Shown: positions 7,929 through 16,238, numbered from the stretch's first letter. The stretch: 33,860 nucleotides of DNA from an uncultured Oscillospiraceae bacterium (GCA_947168655.1 CAMVMU010000015.1:1-33860), one strand, 5' to 3'. Made by a program: numbers and translations. Notes: generated by a model not told the origin, from the sequence alone.

Positions 7929-8105
7929 TTATTTCATCATGTGGCTTACGTCATCCATGGCCGAATCCATCGCGTTACCCATCCGCTGCATGGCCTTGCC
8001 AACAGTGGTTTTTCTGGCCTTCGGATAGGAGGGCGTCACCATATCCACCACCACACCGGCGATAACGCCGATGCCCAGTCCCCATGCAAATGAGGACAGC
8101 TTCAT
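7929..8105 (-). CDS. Small single-pass membrane protein, unknown function
   Basis: A 58-residue product. Its N-terminus has a glycine-zipper-like hydrophobic segment (FAWGLGIGVIAGVVVDMV, residues about 6-23), then a basic patch (PKARKTTVGK) and a Met/Asp-rich amphipathic tail (MQRMGNAMDSAMDDVSHMMK). AAGGAG lies at minus-strand 8114-8119. Of three in-frame starts (GTG 8114, ATG 8111, ATG 8105) only 8105 has a normal spacing of about 8 bases, so I chose it. The layout recalls YtxH-type small envelope proteins, but I do not recognise the family. Its reality rests on the ribosome binding site, the terminator and the coherent composition. Confidence 0.7.
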   Translation of the reverse strand: MKLSSFAWGLGIGVIAGVVVDMVTPSYPKARKTTVGKAMQRMGNAMDSAMDDVSHMMK

Positions 8106-8171
8106 CTTCATCACTCCTTCTGGTCACGTTGATAGTATGGCCGGAGCGGAGAAAAAAACACGCGGAATTCA

Positions 8172-8200
8172 TTGCCAAAAGCCGGAAAAATGCGTATAAT
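8172..8200 (+). promoter_or_regulatory. Promoter of the PyrF-like/phosphatase/ygiQ operon
   Basis: TTGCCA (8172-8177), a 17-base spacer and exact TATAAT (8195-8200) lie 45 bases before the first ATG. The same TTGCCA-17-TATAAT arrangement precedes the second protease gene. Confidence 0.82.
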
Positions 8201-8245
8201 ATAAACTGAAATAATTTATAAACGATAGAAAAGGGGAGAGGGAAT

Positions 8246-9013
8246 ATGTCGATCTCACTGCTGCAGGAGCAAATCCGGAAAAAGAAGACGCCGCTGCTGC
8301 TGGGCCTTGGCCCGGAGGCGGATCGGATCGCGCCAAAGATCCGCAACAGCTTCACGGAGATGTACGGCGAGAGCGTAATGGCCACCGCCGAGGCGCTGCG
8401 CTACCACGGCTGCCAGGTGCTGGATGCCGCAGCGGAGCATTTGGCCGGTGTGGTGCTGGATGCCGGTGCCTACCTGCGCTACGGCGCCATGGGTTTTGAT
8501 GTGCTGGCCAACCTGGTGGGCGCGGCTAAGGCGCGAGGACTCTATACTGTCGTCGATACCCGCGGCGCATCCGCGTCTGTTTGGCTGGCGGCCATCCCCC
8601 AGGCGGACGCCGTGACGGTGCTGCCCTGGCTGGGCGGCGACGCCTGTGATGCCGGAGAGGACAAGGCGGTGCTCGCTTTGGTGACCACCGACAATCTCTC
8701 TGCTGCCGACACCCAGCGGCTCATCGCCGGGGATCGGAAGCTCTTTCTGGCAGCGGCGGAACAGATGGCCCGCGCCGGCGCCGGTGTGATGCTGGAAAGC
8801 GGCTATGCTCTGGACATTCGGGACGTGCGGCGCAAACTGGACAAGACCTTCCTGCTGCTGACCCACTGCACGCCCCAGGCCGCCGAGGGCGCTTTTGACG
8901 ACTACGGACACGGCGCGGCTCTGGTGGACGGAACCATCCAGTATTCCGCCGATCTGAGTGATGCTGTGGAGAAGGCTGTGGACGAAATGAAAGAATGGGT
9001 GACGGTGGTATGA
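8246..9013 (+). CDS. PyrF (OMP decarboxylase)-like protein lacking the catalytic motif
   Basis: A 255-residue TIM-barrel-type protein resembling type 2 orotidine-5'-phosphate decarboxylase. Seen: LLLGLGPEADRI at the front, a helix/strand order matching PyrF, and DAVTVLPWLGGDA, which corresponds to the conserved DAVTVNPYLGGD. However, the strand that should read DAKRGDIGSTA reads DTRGASASVWL, so the catalytic Lys and the second Asp are missing. The upstream substrate-contact segment (AVKPQ in PyrF) reads VVLDAG. It is therefore unlikely to decarboxylate OMP and may be a pseudoenzyme or bind another phosphate ligand. The ATG at 8246 follows AGGGGAGAGGG. Its stop overlaps the next gene as ATGA, indicating translational coupling with the phosphatase/GNAT gene. 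Confidence 0.72.
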   Translation: MSISLLQEQIRKKKTPLLLGLGPEADRIAPKIRNSFTEMYGESVMATAEALRYHGCQVLDAAAEHLAGVVLDAGAYLRYGAMGFDVLANLVGAAKARGLYTVVDTRGASASVWLAAIPQADAVTVLPWLGGDACDAGEDKAVLALVTTDNLSAADTQRLIAGDRKLFLAAAEQMARAGAGVMLESGYALDIRDVRRKLDKTFLLLTHCTPQAAEGAFDDYGHGAALVDGTIQYSADLSDAVEKAVDEMKEWVTVV

Positions 9014-10044
9014 CGCGGATTTATCTCATCCGCCACGCCGAGGCGGAGGGCAACCTCTACCGCATCGCCCACGGCCACTATGACAGCCTTATCACCGAGC
9101 GGGGTTATCGGCAGATCGCCGCCCTGCGGGAGCGGTTTGCCCATATTCCCATCGACGCCGTCTATGCCAGCGATCTGTTCCGCACCCGCACCACCGCCCG
9201 GGCCATCTACGAGCCCAAGGGCCTGCCCCTGCATCCCACGCCGGCTTTCCGGGAGGTGGGCATCGGCGTGTGGGAGGGCCACCCCTGGCAGGAACTGGCC
9301 ATGACGGATCCGGAGGAGCTGGACCGCTTTAACCGAGATATGGCCAACTGGCACGTGGAGGGCAGCGAGACGGTGGAGGGCGTGCTGAACCGTTATATCC
9401 CAGCTCTCCGCGCCATCGGGGAGGAATACGACGGCAAGACCGTGGCGGTGTTTTCCCACGGCACGGTGCTGCGGCTGGTGCTGGGCACCCTCCAGGGCCT
9501 CACCATGGAGGAGATCAACAAGACCCGCCACGGTGACAATACGTCGGTGTCTCTGCTGGAATATGAGGACGGACAGTTCCGCGTCATCTACCGGGACGAC
9601 AACAGCCATCTGGTGGAGGCAGGCCTTTCCACTTTGGCGCGCCAGACCTGGTGGAAGGACAAAAAAATGACAGAGCGGGGCGAATACTATGGGCCCATGA
9701 CCGAGGCGGATTGCCGCTCACTTTCAGAGTGCGGCGCCGCCGTGCCGGAGGGTGGGGAGGTTATCGCCGTCCACTACGACGGGGAGGTCATCGGCGGTCT
9801 GCAGCTGCTGCCGGGCGGCGTCATCGGCTGGTACTGGCTGCGCCCCGACTACCGCGGCAGAAGGCTTGGGGTTCCGCCTCTGGGACAGGCTGTGCAGCAT
9901 TTCCGCACCCAGGGCGTGGAAAATCTGCGGCTGCGCTGCGGCGACGAAGACCTGCGGCGGTTTTTCGAGAGCCTCGGCTTTGTCCCCGGCGAGGGGGACG
10001 AGATGGTGAAATACATCGGATACAAAGAAAGAGAAACCATATGA
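9010..10044 (+). CDS. Histidine phosphatase-GNAT acetyltransferase fusion
   Basis: A 344-residue two-domain cytoplasmic protein. Residues 1-205 are a phosphoglycerate-mutase-like histidine phosphatase: LIRHAEAEGN with phospho-accepting His9, SDLFRTRTTA, a Glu in FREVGIGVWEG, and second catalytic His150 in FSHGTVLR. From about residue 220 a short GNAT-type acetyltransferase follows, with WLRPDYRGRRLGVPPLG as the acetyl-CoA-binding motif and FFESLGFVP near the end. I start at ATG 9010, which overlaps the previous stop (ATGA); an ATG at 8995 is in frame but would only add four residues before the usual MTRIYLIRHA beginning. At the domain junction a GGAAGGA and seven A precede an in-frame ATG at 9667. 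Substrates of either domain are unknown. Confidence 0.85.
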   Translation: MTRIYLIRHAEAEGNLYRIAHGHYDSLITERGYRQIAALRERFAHIPIDAVYASDLFRTRTTARAIYEPKGLPLHPTPAFREVGIGVWEGHPWQELAMTDPEELDRFNRDMANWHVEGSETVEGVLNRYIPALRAIGEEYDGKTVAVFSHGTVLRLVLGTLQGLTMEEINKTRHGDNTSVSLLEYEDGQFRVIYRDDNSHLVEAGLSTLARQTWWKDKKMTERGEYYGPMTEADCRSLSECGAAVPEGGEVIAVHYDGEVIGGLQLLPGGVIGWYWLRPDYRGRRLGVPPLGQAVQHFRTQGVENLRLRCGDEDLRRFFESLGFVPGEGDEMVKYIGYKERETI

Positions 10045-12008
10045 TCGGAACAGAGTTCTTGCCAATAAGCCGGGAAGAGATGCTGGCGCGGGAGTGGTAT
10101 TACTACGACTTCCTTGTGGTGACGGCGGACGCCTACATCGACCATCCCAGCTTCGGCTCCACCTTGATCGCCCGCACATTGGAGGCCGATGGCTTTCGGG
10201 TGGCTATTCTGGCCCAGCCGGATTGGCACGATGCCGAGGCCTTTCGGGCCATGGGGCGGCCCAGGTACGGTGTACTCATCGGCGGCGGCAATCTGGACTC
10301 CATGGTGGCCCACTACTCCGTGGCCAAACGCCGCAGGGCGCAGGACCTTTACAGTCCCGGCGGCAAAATGGGTTTCCGCCCCGACCGGGCAACGATCGTC
10401 TATGCCAACCGGGCGAGAGAGGCTTTTCCCGACTGTCCCATTGTCATCGGCGGTCTGGAGGCGTCCCTGCGCCGCTTTGCCCACTACGACTACTGGGATG
10501 ACAAGGTGCGCCGCAGCATTCTCTTTGATTCGGCGGCGGATCTGCTGGTCTACGGCATGGGGGAGAGCGCCACACGGGAGATCGCACGGCGGCTCAAACG
10601 GAAGATCCTGCCTGCACAGATCACCGACGTGCCAGGCACCGCCTACGTGGCTGCGGATGACAGCGGCTGTGCCTTCAAGCGGGTGGAGTGTCCCTCCTAC
10701 GAGGAGGTCTGCACCGATAAGGCCGCCTATGCCAGGGCAACGAAGATCCAGTACGATGAACATGACCCCGTCCGGGGCCGCGCCATTCTCCAACCCTGCC
10801 AGGGTCGGCTGCTGGTGGTGAATCCACCGGCCAGGCCCCTGGGGCGGGAGGAGCTGGACCGGCTCTATGATCTGCCCTATACCCGTCAAGTGCATCCCGT
10901 TTACAGTGAAGGCGTACCGGCTATTGAGGAGGTGCGTTTCTCTATCACTCACAACCGGGGCTGCTTCGGCGGCTGCAACTTCTGCGCTCTTGCCTTCCAC
11001 CAGGGGCGGATGGTCACGTCCCGTTCCATCGAGTCCTGCCTCCGGGAGGCGGAGCTGCTGACCCACGAGCCGGGCTTCAAGGGATACATTCACGATGTGG
11101 GTGGCCCCAGCGCCAACTTCCGCCACACCTCCTGCAAAAAGCAGAAGCGGTGCGGCATGTGCGCCAATCGCTCCTGTCTGGCACCGGAACCCTGCCCCAA
11201 TCTGGACGCCGATCACAGCGAATATACCGAGCTGCTTCGGCGGATGCGGGCCATCCCAGGCGTCAAAAAAGTGTTCGTCCGCAGCGGAATCCGCTATGAC
11301 TACATGCTGCGGGACAAGGACAACGAGTTCTTTAAGGAGCTGGTGCGCTACCACATCTCCGGACAACTGAAGGTTGCGCCGGAGCACTGTGTGGCCTCTG
11401 TGCTGGACTATATGGGCAAGCCCCATTTCGACGTGTTCGAGCGGTTCTGGCGGCAGTATCAGAAGATCAACAACAGGGAGGACAAGGAGCAGTATCTGGT
11501 GCCCTACCTTATGTCCTCCCACCCCGGCTGTACCTTGGCTGACGCGGTGAAGCTGGCGGAGTTTCTCCACAGCACCGGCCATCAGCCGGAGCAGGTGCAG
11601 GACTTCTACCCCACACCGGGCACTGTGTCCACCTGTATGTATTATACGGGACTGGACCCCCGCACCATGGAACCGGTGTATGTCGCCCGGGATCCCCACG
11701 AAAAGGCCCTGCAGCGAGCCCTGCTCCAGTGGCGCCGCCCGGAGATGCGCAAGCTGGTGATAGAGGCGCTGGAGAAGGCAGGCCGCACGGACCTGATCGG
11801 CTATGGCCCGGACTGCCTGATCCGGCCCCAGAAAGGGGAGAGATACTTCGGAAAGAAGGCAGAGCTGCCCAAAAAGCCGGAGAAAAAGCGGGACGGAAGA
11901 GGTCCCAAGCCGGAGGGAGCGGTACACCGCAGCCGAACCGGACAAAAGGGAAAGATGCCGCCTAAAAAGAAAGGGGAATTTGCCCGTCAGCGGGCAAATA
12001 AGAAATAG
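10041..12008 (+). CDS. ygiQ: YgiQ-family radical SAM protein
   Basis: A 655-residue radical S-adenosylmethionine enzyme of the YgiQ/UPF0313 family, whose substrate is not established. The N-terminal half carries the family's own domain (VTADAYIDHPSFG, VLIGGGNLDSMVAHY, YSPGGKMGFRPDRA, VIGGLEASLRRFAHYDYWDD). The radical SAM cluster motif is C308-x3-C312-x2-C315 in NRGCFGGCNFC. A later CKKQKRCGMCANRSC cysteine stretch and the EHCVASVLDYMGKP and DFYPTPGTVSTCMYYTG segments are also family hallmarks. The C-terminal 60 residues are Lys/Arg-rich and probably disordered. The start at 10041 overlaps the preceding stop (ATGA); no strong ribosome binding site is visible, consistent with coupling. A longer in-frame opening upstream lies inside the phosphatase/GNAT gene and is not used. 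Confidence 0.94.
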   Translation: MIGTEFLPISREEMLAREWYYYDFLVVTADAYIDHPSFGSTLIARTLEADGFRVAILAQPDWHDAEAFRAMGRPRYGVLIGGGNLDSMVAHYSVAKRRRAQDLYSPGGKMGFRPDRATIVYANRAREAFPDCPIVIGGLEASLRRFAHYDYWDDKVRRSILFDSAADLLVYGMGESATREIARRLKRKILPAQITDVPGTAYVAADDSGCAFKRVECPSYEEVCTDKAAYARATKIQYDEHDPVRGRAILQPCQGRLLVVNPPARPLGREELDRLYDLPYTRQVHPVYSEGVPAIEEVRFSITHNRGCFGGCNFCALAFHQGRMVTSRSIESCLREAELLTHEPGFKGYIHDVGGPSANFRHTSCKKQKRCGMCANRSCLAPEPCPNLDADHSEYTELLRRMRAIPGVKKVFVRSGIRYDYMLRDKDNEFFKELVRYHISGQLKVAPEHCVASVLDYMGKPHFDVFERFWRQYQKINNREDKEQYLVPYLMSSHPGCTLADAVKLAEFLHSTGHQPEQVQDFYPTPGTVSTCMYYTGLDPRTMEPVYVARDPHEKALQRALLQWRRPEMRKLVIEALEKAGRTDLIGYGPDCLIRPQKGERYFGKKAELPKKPEKKRDGRGPKPEGAVHRSRTGQKGKMPPKKKGEFARQRANKK

Positions 12009-12014
12009 AGAAAA

Positions 12015-12042
12015 ACAGCCCGTCCGATCCCGGACGGGCTGT
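12015..12042. terminator. Bidirectional intrinsic terminator
   Basis: A perfect 12-bp stem (12015-12026 with 12031-12042) and ATCC loop lie between the convergent ygiQ and Pr6Pr genes. T-rich sequence follows on both strands, stronger on minus (TTTTCTC). Confidence 0.85.
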
Positions 12043-12061
12043 CATTTTGCACGGGTAGCAT

Positions 12062-12718
12062 CTACCTCACCGACAGAACAAGCTTGCCGATGCCCACCAG
12101 CACGAGGCCCAGCGCCAGGTAGAACAGCAGCAGTACGCCGATGCCGCGCCAGAACTTCTTTGGCCCCAGTTCGGGCAGGTTCAGAAAGGGGTAGGGGTAA
12201 ACGTAGTGGGTGTTGCCGATGGGGCGCCCGGTCCGTGCACGCAGCATGGCATAGATGAAATATGCCAGCGGGATGATCAGCCATGCCGCCGCACTCCAAA
12301 CCGTGAGACTCTCCTTGTTGGCCCACAGCAGCCACTGCACCAGCACCAGCAGGGGCGTGACATAGTGGACAAGCACGTTGCCCACGGTCTCCTCGGCGGT
12401 GTCGGGCAGCGTACCTCCTTTGCGGCGGAAATCCCGCAGCAGAACGAAGTGATAGATGAGATGGGTGACCCAAATACAGGCCGCAACGGACAGGGCAACG
12501 GTGCCGTTGGCCACGATCCGGTGGGCCTTTTCCACATCGACCGCGGCGGTGAGGAAGAGAAGCAGTTCGTAAATCACCACCAGCAGGTTGCTGAGGTTGG
12601 TGTAAAAACAGAAGAAACCGGGGCGAATGTGGCCATCGCGGAACATGGAGGAGTGAATCACCAGACCGGTGATGCCCACCGCCGCAATAATGGGGGCGGA
12701 AATATCGTATGCAGTCAT
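12062..12718 (-). CDS. Pr6Pr-family multi-pass membrane protein
   Basis: A 218-residue integral membrane protein with about six hydrophobic segments. [26 protein letters not shown] and [12 protein letters not shown] are characteristic of the Pr6Pr (FAR-17a/AIG1-like) family; conserved His residues lie in the middle segments. The function in bacteria is unknown. Eukaryotic relatives AIG1/ADTRP are intramembrane threonine hydrolases acting on lipid esters, but I do not transfer that activity. The ATG at 12718 overlaps the endonuclease IV stop (ATGA) and uses AAGGAGATG embedded in the end of that gene, so its translation is coupled. Confidence 0.85.
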   Translation of the reverse strand: MTAYDISAPIIAAVGITGLVIHSSMFRDGHIRPGFFCFYTNLSNLLVVIYELLLFLTAAVDVEKAHRIVANGTVALSVAACIWVTHLIYHFVLLRDFRRKGGTLPDTAEETVGNVLVHYVTPLLVLVQWLLWANKESLTVWSAAAWLIIPLAYFIYAMLRARTGRPIGNTHYVYPYPFLNLPELGPKKFWRGIGVLLLFYLALGLVLVGIGKLVLSVR

Positions 12719-13545
12719 CGTCTCATCTCCTTCAGCAACGCGATCTCCGCGGCGTAGCCGGGCAGCTCGTTGGGGGTCTCCAGCACGAAGGGGAGCTCCC
12801 GCAGGGCCGGATGATTGATGATGCGTCCGAAGGCCTCCCGTCCCAGATAACCCTGGCCGATGCGGGCGTGGCGATCCTTGCGAGCGCCTACAGGGTTGAG
12901 GCTGTCGTTCACGTGAACTGCCCTCAGCCGTGTAAGGCCGACTGCCTTGTCAAACGCTGTCAACACACCGTCCGGATCGCCGGCAATATCATACCCGGCG
13001 TCGCTGACGTGGCAGGTGTCCAGGCAGACGCCCACCCGGTGGGAGAGCGTGACACGATCCAGTATCTCCCGCAACTCCTCAAATCGTCCGCCGATCTCCG
13101 TGCCCTTGCCGGTCATGGTTTCCAGCAGTACGGTGGTGCGCTGCCCCTCGGAGAGAATGGCGTTGAGGGTTTCGGCGATGAGGGCGATGCCCCGCTCCAT
13201 CCCCTGGCCGGTGTGGCTGCCGGGGTGGAAATTGTAGAGATTGCCGGGCAGATATTCCATGCGCTGCAGATCATCGGCCATGGTCTCCCGGGCAAATTCC
13301 CGTGTTCTCTGATCCGCGGAGCAGGGATTGATGGTATAGGGGGCGTGTGCTATCAGCGTGCCGATGCCGTTGGCCTTCTGAAAGGCCAAAAAGGCCGACA
13401 CGTCATCGGGATCAATGGCTTTGGCCCGACTGCCCCGTGGATTGCGGGTAAAGAACTGAAAGGTGGTGGCGCCAAGGGACAGGGCCGTCTGCCCCATGGC
13501 GAGAAACCCGGCAGAGGAGGAGAGGTGGCAACCGATATAGAACAT
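12715..13545 (-). CDS. nfo: Endonuclease IV (AP endonuclease)
   Basis: A 276-residue zinc-dependent apurinic/apyrimidinic endonuclease acting in base-excision repair. The (beta/alpha)8 barrel signatures are visible: [11 protein letters not shown] at the N-terminus, [26 protein letters not shown], a metal-binding Glu in [39 protein letters not shown] and the closing ETPNE. The ATG at 13545 has AGGAG nine bases upstream, and the product then begins MFYIGCH as in the family; the open frame extends 26 codons further but that stretch overlaps the spacer after the phosphoesterase gene. It is the middle gene of a minus-strand operon, 22 bases after the phosphoesterase stop and overlapping the Pr6Pr gene. 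Confidence 0.95.
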   Translation of the reverse strand: MFYIGCHLSSSAGFLAMGQTALSLGATTFQFFTRNPRGSRAKAIDPDDVSAFLAFQKANGIGTLIAHAPYTINPCSADQRTREFARETMADDLQRMEYLPGNLYNFHPGSHTGQGMERGIALIAETLNAILSEGQRTTVLLETMTGKGTEIGGRFEELREILDRVTLSHRVGVCLDTCHVSDAGYDIAGDPDGVLTAFDKAVGLTRLRAVHVNDSLNPVGARKDRHARIGQGYLGREAFGRIINHPALRELPFVLETPNELPGYAAEIALLKEMRR

Positions 13546-13567
13546 AAGGGGATACTCCTTTACAGCT

Positions 13568-14035
13568 TCACAGCCGGTATGTGGCGCAGTCAAAGGTTTT
13601 GGCATTGATGGTGATAATGCCATAGGTGGCGATGGCTCCCCGGCCGCCTATGGTACCGGGATTCATGACGTACATCGTGCCGTCAAAATCCACCAGCGGC
13701 CGATGGGTGTGGCCGAACAGCAACACGTCGGCGCCGTATTCCCGGGCCGCATATACGGCGCGCTGGATGTCGTATTTGACACCACGGGTGTGGCCGTGCA
13801 TCATCAGGATCCGTTTTCCGCCCAGCTCAATGAGCTTTTCCGGTTCATCCGCTGCGCCGAAGTCACAGTTGCCGGGCACCGTGGTCATCGGGATAGTTGG
13901 GAACCTGCGCACCAGCAGTTCCGCGTCGTGGACACAGTCGCCCAGGTGCAGAATCTGATTCGGCTCCACGCGTTCCACGCAGGCGGCCATATTGTCCAGA
14001 CGTCCGTGGGAATCGGAGAGAACGAGTATTCTCAT
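13568..14035 (-). CDS. YfcE/MJ0936-type metallophosphoesterase
   Basis: A 155-residue calcineurin-like phosphoesterase. The full metal-ligand set is visible: DSHG (residues 8-11), GDCVHD, PGNCD, HGHTRG and GHTHRP, followed by NPGTIGGRG. Such enzymes hydrolyse phosphodiesters with two divalent metals; the natural substrate is generally unknown. The ATG at 14035 gives the usual [11 protein letters not shown] beginning, with GAGAGG about 12 bases upstream; the longer frame would start inside the promoter region. First gene of the operon with endonuclease IV and the Pr6Pr protein, read from the promoter at 14070-14098. Confidence 0.92.
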   Translation of the reverse strand: MRILVLSDSHGRLDNMAACVERVEPNQILHLGDCVHDAELLVRRFPTIPMTTVPGNCDFGAADEPEKLIELGGKRILMMHGHTRGVKYDIQRAVYAAREYGADVLLFGHTHRPLVDFDGTMYVMNPGTIGGRGAIATYGIITINAKTFDCATYRL

Positions 14036-14069
14036 TTTGCTTAACTGCCTCTCAAAAAAATGTGATAAG

Positions 14070-14098
14070 ATTATAGCATATCCGGTTGAAAAATCCAA
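14070..14098 (-). promoter_or_regulatory. Promoter of the phosphoesterase-nfo operon
   Basis: Minus strand: TTGGAT (14093-14098), 17-base spacer, exact TATAAT (14070-14075). The -10 is 35 bases before the phosphoesterase ATG. Confidence 0.75.
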
Positions 14099-14114
14099 CG
14101 GTTTCCCGTAAAAT
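14086..14114 (+). promoter_or_regulatory. Promoter of the Smr gene, overlapping the divergent one
   Basis: TTGAAA (14086-14091), 17-base spacer, TAAAAT (14109-14114), 27 bases before the Smr ATG. Its -35 region interleaves with the -35 of the opposite promoter, so the two cannot easily be occupied at once. Confidence 0.75.
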
Positions 14115-14141
14115 AGGAAAAGTTGCAGAGGAGGTCCCGAT

Positions 14142-14378
14142 ATGGCCGGAATCGTTGAGCTGGATTTGCACGGAAAAACCGTTTATCAGGCCCGTGTTGC
14201 CATCGACGCAGCGCTGCGCCGGGCGGGGAAGGGGACCTACCGCATCCGCATCATCCACGGCTTTCACGGCGGGACCGCCCTGCGGGATATGATCCGTGCG
14301 GAGTACGCCTGTCGTGTGCTGCGGCTGGAGACGGGCATCGATCCCGGTGTCACCGATCTGGTGCTGCGGGAATTCTAA
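14142..14378 (+). CDS. Stand-alone Smr (small MutS-related) domain protein
   Basis: A 78-residue protein that is essentially a single Smr domain: LDLHGKTVYQA at the N-terminus, IIHGFHGGTALRDMI in the middle, and a C-terminal VTDLVLREF strand. Smr domains occur at the end of MutS2 and alone; several have nicking or RNA-cleaving activity, including rescue of stalled ribosomes. The usual C-terminal position of the domain in MutS2 is not present here, so this is an independent gene. GAGGAGG lies about seven bases before the ATG. The next gene starts 15 bases after its stop. Confidence 0.88.
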   Translation: MAGIVELDLHGKTVYQARVAIDAALRRAGKGTYRIRIIHGFHGGTALRDMIRAEYACRVLRLETGIDPGVTDLVLREF

Positions 14379-14393
14379 AAGGGGGATTATACC

Positions 14394-14741
14394 GTGCTGT
14401 TTATCTGCTATCCTCGCTGCTCCACCTGCCAGAAAGCCCAGAAGTGGCTGGATGAACGGGGCGTGAGCTATGAACTGCGCCACATCAAAGAAGACCGCCC
14501 CACCGCAGAGGAGCTTTTGGCCTGGCAGAAACTGTCCGGTCTGCCCATGAGCCGCTTTTTCAACACCAGCGGTCAGCTCTATCGCCAGATGGAGCTGAAG
14601 GACAAGCTGCCGGGCATGTCTGACAGGGAGATGGCCGAGCTGTTGGCCACCGACGGCATGCTGGTCAAGCGGCCGCTGCTTGTGGGTGACGGCTTTGTGC
14701 TGGTGGGATTCCGTGAAAAGGAATGGGCCGCCCGGCTGTGA
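14394..14741 (+). CDS. ArsC/Spx-family thioredoxin-fold protein
   Basis: A 115-residue protein of the ArsC/Spx/YffB family. The N-terminal CYPRCSTCQKAQKWL carries a CxxC redox pair (CSTC), HIKEDRPTAEEL follows, and MLVKRPLLV holds the conserved Arg-Pro near the end. True arsenate reductases of this type and Spx regulators share the fold; the FFNTSGQLYRQM segment fits the YffB/ArsC-like side rather than Spx, and no arsenic-resistance genes are nearby, so substrate is not assigned. It starts with GTG at 14394, supported by GGGGG eight bases upstream. It is the second gene of the Smr operon. Confidence 0.88.
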   Translation: MLFICYPRCSTCQKAQKWLDERGVSYELRHIKEDRPTAEELLAWQKLSGLPMSRFFNTSGQLYRQMELKDKLPGMSDREMAELLATDGMLVKRPLLVGDGFVLVGFREKEWAARL

Positions 14742-14783
14742 TACGAAAACAGAACAAAAATGAACATATTAGGAGGAGCAATC

Positions 14784-16058
14784 ATGAAAAGGTACACAGA
14801 GATGACGCTGCAGGAACGGCAGACGGAGTATGCGGCCGTCAAGGCGGCCTATGACGCCCAGAAGTCCCTGGGCCTGCAGCTGAATATGGCCCGGGGCAAG
14901 CCCGGAAAAGCACAGCTGGACATGGTGATGGAGCTGTCCGGCATGCTGAAAGAGCCGGCGGACTATTTGGACGGAAATCTGGACTGTCGCAACTACGGCA
15001 ATGTGGACGGGATCCCCGCTGCCAAGAAGATGTTTGCCGATATTCTGGGCTGTAAGCCGGAGCAGTGCTTTGTGGGCGGAAATTCCAGTTTGCAGCTGAT
15101 GTTCGATACCATCTCCAAGGCATATATCAACGGTCTTCTGCACTCCGAGAAGCCTTGGAGCAAGCTGGATACCGTCAAGTGGATCTGCCCCGCCCCCGGC
15201 TATGACCGCCATTTCAAGGTCACGCAGAACTTTGGCTTTGAGATGATCACCGTCCCGATGACGGAGGATGGCCCGGATATGGACATGGTGGAGCAGCTGA
15301 TCCGCGATCCGGCTGTGAAGGGCATGTGGAACGTACCCAAGTATTCCAACCCCGAGGGCATCGTCTACAGCGACGAGACCATTCGCCGGCTGGCTTCCAT
15401 GAAGCCTGCCGCTCCGGATTTCATGCTCATGTGGGACAATGCCTACTGTGTTCATGAATTCGATTGCGAATTCCGCCCCTTTGAGGACATTCTCTCTCTG
15501 TGCGCACAGTACGGCAACGGCGACATGATCTACGAGTATGCCTCTACTTCCAAAATCACGTTCCCCGGTGCCGGTGTGGCTGTGATGGCCACCAGTGAGG
15601 CCAATCTGGCCTACCTCAATCCCATCATCAACGTGCAGATCATCAGCTATGACAAGGTCAACCAGATGCGCCATGTGAAGTTCCTGCAGGACCGGGAGCA
15701 CACGCTGGCCCTGATGCGCCGCCATGCCGATGTGCTGCGCCCCAAGTTCCACGCCGTGCTGGATGCCTTGGACCGGGAGATCCAGCCGCTGGACATCGCC
15801 CGTTACAACCGGCCCGTTGGCGGCTATTTCGTCTCCCTCAACGCCATGCCCGGCACCGCCAAACGGACGCTGGCACTGTGCAAAGAGGCCGGCGTTACCA
15901 TGACCGGAGCGGGCGCCACATACCCCTACGGCGTGGACCCCAACGACTCCAATATCCGCATTGCCCCGTCGCTGCCGCCGGTGGAGGAACTGGAGCAGGC
16001 AATTGCCATTTTCTGCAATTGCCTGAAGCTCTCCGCCCTGGAAAAACTGGGCGTGTAA
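14784..16058 (+). CDS. Type Ic aspartate aminotransferase (PLP enzyme)
   Basis: A 424-residue PLP-dependent aminotransferase of the class seen in Corynebacterium glutamicum aspartate aminotransferase. Seen: the N-terminal LNMARGKPGKAQLDM, the NYGNVDG segment, NSSLQLMFD for phosphate/cofactor contact, CPAPGYDRHF, NPEGIVYSDETI, DNAYCVHEF and the Schiff-base Lys in ASTSKITFPGAG; RPVGGYFVSL and NIRIAPSLPP close the active site. It likely interconverts aspartate and oxaloacetate with glutamate/2-oxoglutarate in the cytosol. I start at ATG 14784 because TAGGAGGAG ends six bases before it; an in-frame ATG at 14760 lies upstream of that site. It follows the ArsC-like gene by 42 bases and ends at a strong terminator. 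Confidence 0.93.
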   Translation: MKRYTEMTLQERQTEYAAVKAAYDAQKSLGLQLNMARGKPGKAQLDMVMELSGMLKEPADYLDGNLDCRNYGNVDGIPAAKKMFADILGCKPEQCFVGGNSSLQLMFDTISKAYINGLLHSEKPWSKLDTVKWICPAPGYDRHFKVTQNFGFEMITVPMTEDGPDMDMVEQLIRDPAVKGMWNVPKYSNPEGIVYSDETIRRLASMKPAAPDFMLMWDNAYCVHEFDCEFRPFEDILSLCAQYGNGDMIYEYASTSKITFPGAGVAVMATSEANLAYLNPIINVQIISYDKVNQMRHVKFLQDREHTLALMRRHADVLRPKFHAVLDALDREIQPLDIARYNRPVGGYFVSLNAMPGTAKRTLALCKEAGVTMTGAGATYPYGVDPNDSNIRIAPSLPPVEELEQAIAIFCNCLKLSALEKLGV

Positions 16059-16079
16059 AGGATAATCACATCACAGATC

Positions 16080-16114
16080 ACCGCCCGGGAACAACGGTTT
16101 CCCGGGCGGTTTTT
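16080..16114 (+). terminator. Intrinsic terminator of the Smr-ArsC-aminotransferase operon
   Basis: A 12-bp stem (16080-16091 with 16099-16110) with a 7-base loop is followed by TTTTT. Confidence 0.9.
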
Positions 16115-16209
16115 GTATGCGTGGAAGGAAAGGTTTTCCGTCACTTTGCCACGCAAAACGGATGAAAAATCGTGGAAATGACAAAAGTGACAAAAGATCA
16201 AAAAAAGTG

Positions 16210-16238
16210 TTGCGCACTTTAAAGCGAAATGGTATTAT
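16210..16238 (+). promoter_or_regulatory. Candidate promoter of the lipoprotein/protease genes
   Basis: TTGCGC (16210-16215), 17-base spacer, TATTAT (16233-16238). It opens a leader of about 160 bases before the lipoprotein ATG. The 344-base gap 16059-16402 otherwise holds the preceding terminator and a nested inverted repeat; no gene is convincing there. Confidence 0.6.

Noticed and set aside
9651..10040. A 130-codon upstream extension of ygiQ
   Set aside because: It lies within the phosphatase/GNAT gene in another frame; the ATGA overlap start at 10041 gives the normal YgiQ N-terminus.
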